A DNA stretch of 64,000 nt, taken from NCBI RefSeq assembly GCF_037975245.1, contig NC_092571.1, positions 23,297,917 to 23,361,916 of the forward strand. Direction: 5' to 3'. The position numbers and the translations under genes were made by a program. Origin of the DNA: Apostichopus japonicus. Lineage: Eukaryota; Echinodermata; Holothuroidea; Aspidochirotida; Stichopodidae. Shown here piece by piece: positions 60,192-64,000 of the stretch (positions are counted from its first letter, which is position 1; every line of letters starts with the position of its first letter). Below the pieces are notes generated by a model. It was not told where the DNA came from and ran no database searches. It worked only from the letters and a program-made list of their open reading frames with translations.

Positions 60192-63100
60192 AATGTTAAG
60201 ATTGCTGGCAGGTAGCATTGTATATTCTTCTTTTTTATTGTTTCATTCGATTTGGTTTGATATTTGTCATTTTTAACAATGTTTTCATCATTGTATTGAT
60301 TGTATTATTCGGTTCCAGTTGATCTGCAGTGCCTTCCTGAAATACCACGGTAAGTCATTGAGTCTGTCTGTTGTTTGCTCTGTCAGTTAGTCAGTCCTTC
60401 ATTCCGTCAGTCATTTAGTCTGTCAATCTATTTATCAATCAGTCTTAAAGTCTCCCATGAACAAACTGTTCAATCTAAGTTTTGACACTTAACATCAATC
60501 TAAGTTTTTTTTAAATTTCTAATGAAGTTATTTTAATTCTCATTTATTTAGATCGAAATTATTAAAGCGGAATGAAGGCAATTCTGGAAAAACTGAGGAA
60601 TTGGCAGGTAAATTTGCGAGAAAAATGTTTTTTTCAGTTTATTTATTTCAATTGAATAATTTCAATAAAGTCTCTTGATAAAGGAGGTGTATCTGTGGTA
60701 AAAAAAAACATAATATTGAATGCATTTACGTTCAAATGGTTTTGGAGATTTACGTCATTATATTAGAAACAGATATGATCTATTATTTCTCCTTTTCTCT
60801 TGTTTGCATTAGGTTATGATCTTATCGCAAATGAAAATCCAAGTAAGAAAATCAGGCAATGAAAAATAATTAAAAGTCAACGCTGTAATATTTTATTCAC
60901 AAACTGAAATTATTATTCTTGATTTTAATGGGACCGCCAGTTTCTTTCTCTTTTATGTACCATGTTTGTGAGGGTTTTGGAGTGGTCTTGTTACATGATG
61001 TACCATCAGCCGTCTGCCAGGGGGGAAAAATGGCGGCTTCCTTAAAGAGGTCCATCCCATAAGGATTGTACTCCTATTAGGGAAGGTTTCTCGCTTGCTC
61101 GTCAACCTAACGCAGCCTTTGTTTTGACCTGCTTGTCTTGGACGTTATGATGATTATGTGTGTAATGACATTTATAAAATGTAAATTTGATCACGTGACC
61201 ATGCAGAGCAGGATTCCTTACTTAATCGTATATCGATCGATCGGTCTATACCGAACATATGAAAACAAAGGACTATGATGGTGCGAGACGTCACCTGGAT
61301 GAACCATTTGAGAAATAATTGCGTTAACTTTATTCTACTTTAATGACACAAACAAGAAGGAAAATAATGAAACCAAATCATCCCGTTAACGTATTTATTT
61401 GAAATATTTAATACCGTAACTTTGTCCTTCTCTCCAGACCATCATCTTGTATTAATATTTGTGGAAGAAATGTTATCGATTAAATAATAATAATAATTAT
61501 ATAACAATAACTCCCTGTCTGGTTTTTATGTCCTCAGTTACAGACAGGTCTTTACCAGATTTACCAAAGTAAGTTCATTGTTTTTCGAATCATTTATTCC
61601 ATTTATCGTTTTGTTCATTGTATTAGCATCATTCCTCCCATTTATCCCTTTATTGTGCTGTTAAATGAAGTGGTCAAGTCATACTGTCATGTGAATAATG
61701 ATAGTTATCTCCGTGATCGAGTGAAGACCGAAGATATCGCATTTTTAGCTTAAAAGCAGACATAAACGGGAAGATTCAAATGTTGTCGCAGTGGCGTATA
61801 GCTACCGCTTTATGTGTTGGGCAGTATGTTCACCCAACGACACACCCGCCCTGACTCACTCATAAATATAAAATCCTTTACATTGAAGCATTTTCAAACA
61901 GCTTCACTCTTTATTACCGACATCGTAGAGCTGTGTCATTGGGCTGGGTCTATACTCCAAAAATATGACAACAAAGGACTATGCTGGTGCTAGACGCCCC
62001 ATGGATGCACCCTTTGAGAAATAACTGCTTTTTTTATACTTTAATGATAAACAAGAAGGAAAATATAAAAACTTAAATAGTTGAGCTAATTATGTGTTTG
62101 TCTGGATAGGATTAAATCTATATTGTGTAACGCGTTCGTGCTATCAAAACAACCCCTATATCCTAACCCCATAACCTCATATCTACCAGAGAGTGTATTT
62201 CTGTTCTACAATAATTTTGAAACTTTATATTTTGGAGATTACCAAATACAGAACACAAACGTTATAAGTTTATTATCTTAGCCTTCTTTTATGTCGGAGT
62301 TTCTAATATTAACTACGTTGATCGTCGTATACCTTACTAACATTTATAGTGTTTTATTTATTTCTTAAAGATGAATAGATTTTAATAAAGTTAATAATCT
62401 GATCTGCAGGTTGGCATTGCCTCAACTAGAAAGAGGAGGAGAGGACAGTTCTGTGGAAGCTGGTGATTCAGAAGGTGAGATTATATATATGATATTTTCT
62501 TGACATTACCTATATTTTTACATTATCTGTATATGAACGTTACATTTATATTTTACATTAAAAATATGTTTACGTGATATTTAAATTTACATGATATATA
62601 CACTAACGTTATATTTAAATTTATACTATTTTTGTATTTACATTATAATTATACTCATAAGTTATTTCTCATATTTGTTTGATTAGTTTTTACCGAGGTC
62701 GTTGGTAGAGTGGAATATCGGTTTTAATAAAACCACTGATGATTGAAAATGATGTTTAAGATTCCTTCGTTGGCGCCTTCGGAAACTAAAATGTTTTATT
62801 TTCAGATTTGCTTTCTTTATGTATGAACAAGTAAGCTTTTATATTCCATAAGGAAAATATAGAAAATATCCTTTTGTGTAGCTTATGTAAAGCTGAAGTC
62901 GAAAATTTAGACCATTTTTATTTTGGAGCTGTTTATTTACATTTACCTTTCTTCTCGATACAGAGCAATATTTTTTTGAGAAATAATTAATCCTCCCTCC
63001 AAGAGGGGGATTTGTTTCTTCGGTTATAACGTAATAGCCGATAATCCCTTGAATTTTATTCTATATATTTCGTTATAATTATATTTATTTCATATTATAA

Positions 63101-63838
63101 ATCCCTTGTGATCGTCTTCATACCTTAACTTGTGATCAATATGATTTCATAATCCGGAAAATCATACAAAAACATAAACATTGAGGGTTCTTTTCGTTAA
63201 TACTGTTTTCTACATATTTTGTCTAGTGTACTATTCCACCGCTTCAGAAACAACAAGTAAGCTATCTTCATTTATGAATTTAGTTAGAAACTGTATATCT
63301 AGTTCGAAGAAAATCATCGCCAATGCCTTATTTGCGTCTCATGTTTTATTGATTAACGAACAATGAAACTGATTCATTGATTTACCATATCGATAAAAGA
63401 CAACAACTTATTAGAAAATATTTTTAAAAAGCCCATCTAATTCATGTTTTTTTTTTATTCTTTTCATTCTTTCAGGTTGTCTTCCACCCACTCACCCAAA
63501 GCGTCCGAAGTAAGAAAGACTGATATAAGTTGACATAATTACTCAAAAGTTTATTGAAACTTTGAGTCCTTCACATTTAGGCATGTATGTAATTAGAATG
63601 TTTGTATGGAAAGTTAATGAGTGAAAAGATACTTATTCAGCTTCTTCCCCTTTAACATTATTAATTAATTACTTAATTAACCTATCGAATAAATACAGAG
63701 AAAGAAAATAAAAGAATTATTCTAAACATATTCTTTTTTGCTTAATAGCTATCTGTTTCATTACTCTTTGTTTGTTTGTAATCAACAGATTGTCTATTCG
63801 TGTATCAAAAACTAGTGCCAACAACTCTAAGTACGAAT
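58430..63838 (+). CDS. Unrecognised gene built of phase-compatible micro-exons (partial)
   Basis: A series of short open segments, each with an AG acceptor and a strong GTAAG/GTGAG-type donor: 58430-58485, 58776-58791, 59526-59563, 60319-60349, 60552-60607, 60813-60842, 61538-61568, 62410-62474, 63227-63256, 63476-63509, 63789-63838. Joined in this order they stay open. Three exon types recur by phase: A (about 31-34 nt, entry phase 1, exit 2), B (38-65 nt, 2 to 1) and C (30 nt, 1 to 1). The A exons read alike (CLPEIPR, SLPDLPK, CLPPTHPKRPK). The product is polar and rich in Ser, Pro, Lys and Glu, with no recognised domain. Two more candidates, 58676-58716 and 62806-62830, break the frame in this order and may be alternative or decayed exons. 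The first and last exons are not identified and the gene continues past the window. Confidence 0.5.
58618..58651. repeat. (AT)n microsatellite
   Basis: Short AT dinucleotide run in an intron of the micro-exon gene. Confidence 0.9.
59100..59320. repeat. Interspersed repeat insertion
   Basis: A GC-richer island in AT-rich intron sequence: CACGACCTGACGCGGGTCAA, then CAGCCCCCCTCTTTTTGC, ending CCTGGATCAGCCCCTGACG. It shares motifs with 38735-38810, which suggests a dispersed repeat. The ends are not resolved. Confidence 0.4.
60075..60190 (+). repeat. Retroposon 3' tail with (ATT)n
   Basis: CAATCAATCAATCAATC, then TGCGCCTTGATCACCC and GCGCGCGATATAAATCACCA followed by (TTA)n. This ending, GCGATATAAAT-CC-(ATT)n, is typical of 3' tails of interspersed retroposons in marine invertebrates. 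It is inside a micro-exon gene intron. Confidence 0.5.
61300..62060. repeat. Dispersed direct repeat in micro-exon gene introns
   Basis: 61257-61365 (AACAAAGGACTATG-TGGTGC, GACGTCACCTGGATGAACC, TTTGAGAAATAA) recurs at 61965-62060 as ACAACAAAGGACTATGCTGG, GACGCCCCATGGATGCACC, TTTGAGAAATAA. The two copies flank the exon at 61538-61568 and lie about 710 bp apart, consistent with a segmental duplication around the exons. Confidence 0.7.
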
Positions 63839-64000
63839 GTAAGTATACGTTATGATATAGCCGTCTTTTGTTAGTCAAAGTCAAACTTCAATTAGCCGAA
63901 TGTACCGTTCTAAACAAGATGACCTTTTGACCTTTTTTCTTCTTATGACTCGTATTTTACCCTTGTCTTAAGCCTTACATATTCACTATTACAGGACAGT

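Noticed and set aside
62806-62830. Extra 25-nt micro-exon
   Set aside because: It fits the A-type phase but needs a following B exon that I could not find; including it creates a stop in the exon at 63789.

Overview
The window is AT-rich, intron-rich animal DNA. Spliced genes have GT-AG introns, and the spaces between exons are crowded with (AT)n microsatellites, minisatellites, SINEs, a LINE and segmental duplications. An MSP130-like (choice-of-anchor I) gene, snRNA- and tRNA-headed SINEs and overall composition suggest a marine deuterostome, probably an echinoderm and possibly a sea cucumber. The species is an inference.

Layout. (1) 539-3344, plus strand: the 3' exons of an MSP130-like surface protein, ending in a hydrophobic GPI-anchor-like tail; its 5' exons lie outside the window. 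(2) 6329-16623, minus strand: nine convincing exons of tryptophan 2,3-dioxygenase (TDO), plus a phase-compatible 11-nt start exon at 29206-29216. One TDO intron is almost entirely filled by about 34 copies of a 74/76-bp repeat that contains the gene's own exon end and splice donor. The stop-codon end of the last exon is also repeated downstream. (3) 16866-21985: two and a half copies of a ~2.1-2.26 kb tandem duplication. Copy 1 carries a U2-snRNA-headed SINE and copy 2 keeps the empty site. (4) 22-29 kb: interspersed repeats (tRNA-SINEs, a nested hAT-like MITE, inverted repeats) with no recognised gene. (5) 29217-29793: a short interval with paired CCAAT boxes between the TDO start exon candidate and the 5' end of TrpRS. 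(6) 31575-39313, plus strand: a complete cytosolic tryptophanyl-tRNA synthetase in nine coding exons (406 aa, no WHEP domain). (7) 39.3-45.2 kb: no gene recognised. (8) 45.2-52.7 kb: a tandem array whose units carry a tRNA-like sequence; one unit is interrupted by a 5'-truncated, frameshifted Tx1/L1-like LINE with a 14-bp target-site duplication. (9) 54.9-57.1 kb: a ~213-bp satellite built around the palindrome TTCGACCGGTCGAA. (10) 57.8 kb to the end: a plus-strand series of micro-exons (16-65 nt) that fall into a repeating phase pattern and run off the window.

How the genes relate. TDO (tryptophan breakdown) and TrpRS (tryptophan charging) lie next to each other in divergent orientation and, if the TDO start exon is right, share a promoter region of about 0.6 kb. 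This is the most interesting functional hypothesis. The most unusual structural features are the splice-donor-derived minisatellite and the modular micro-exon gene.
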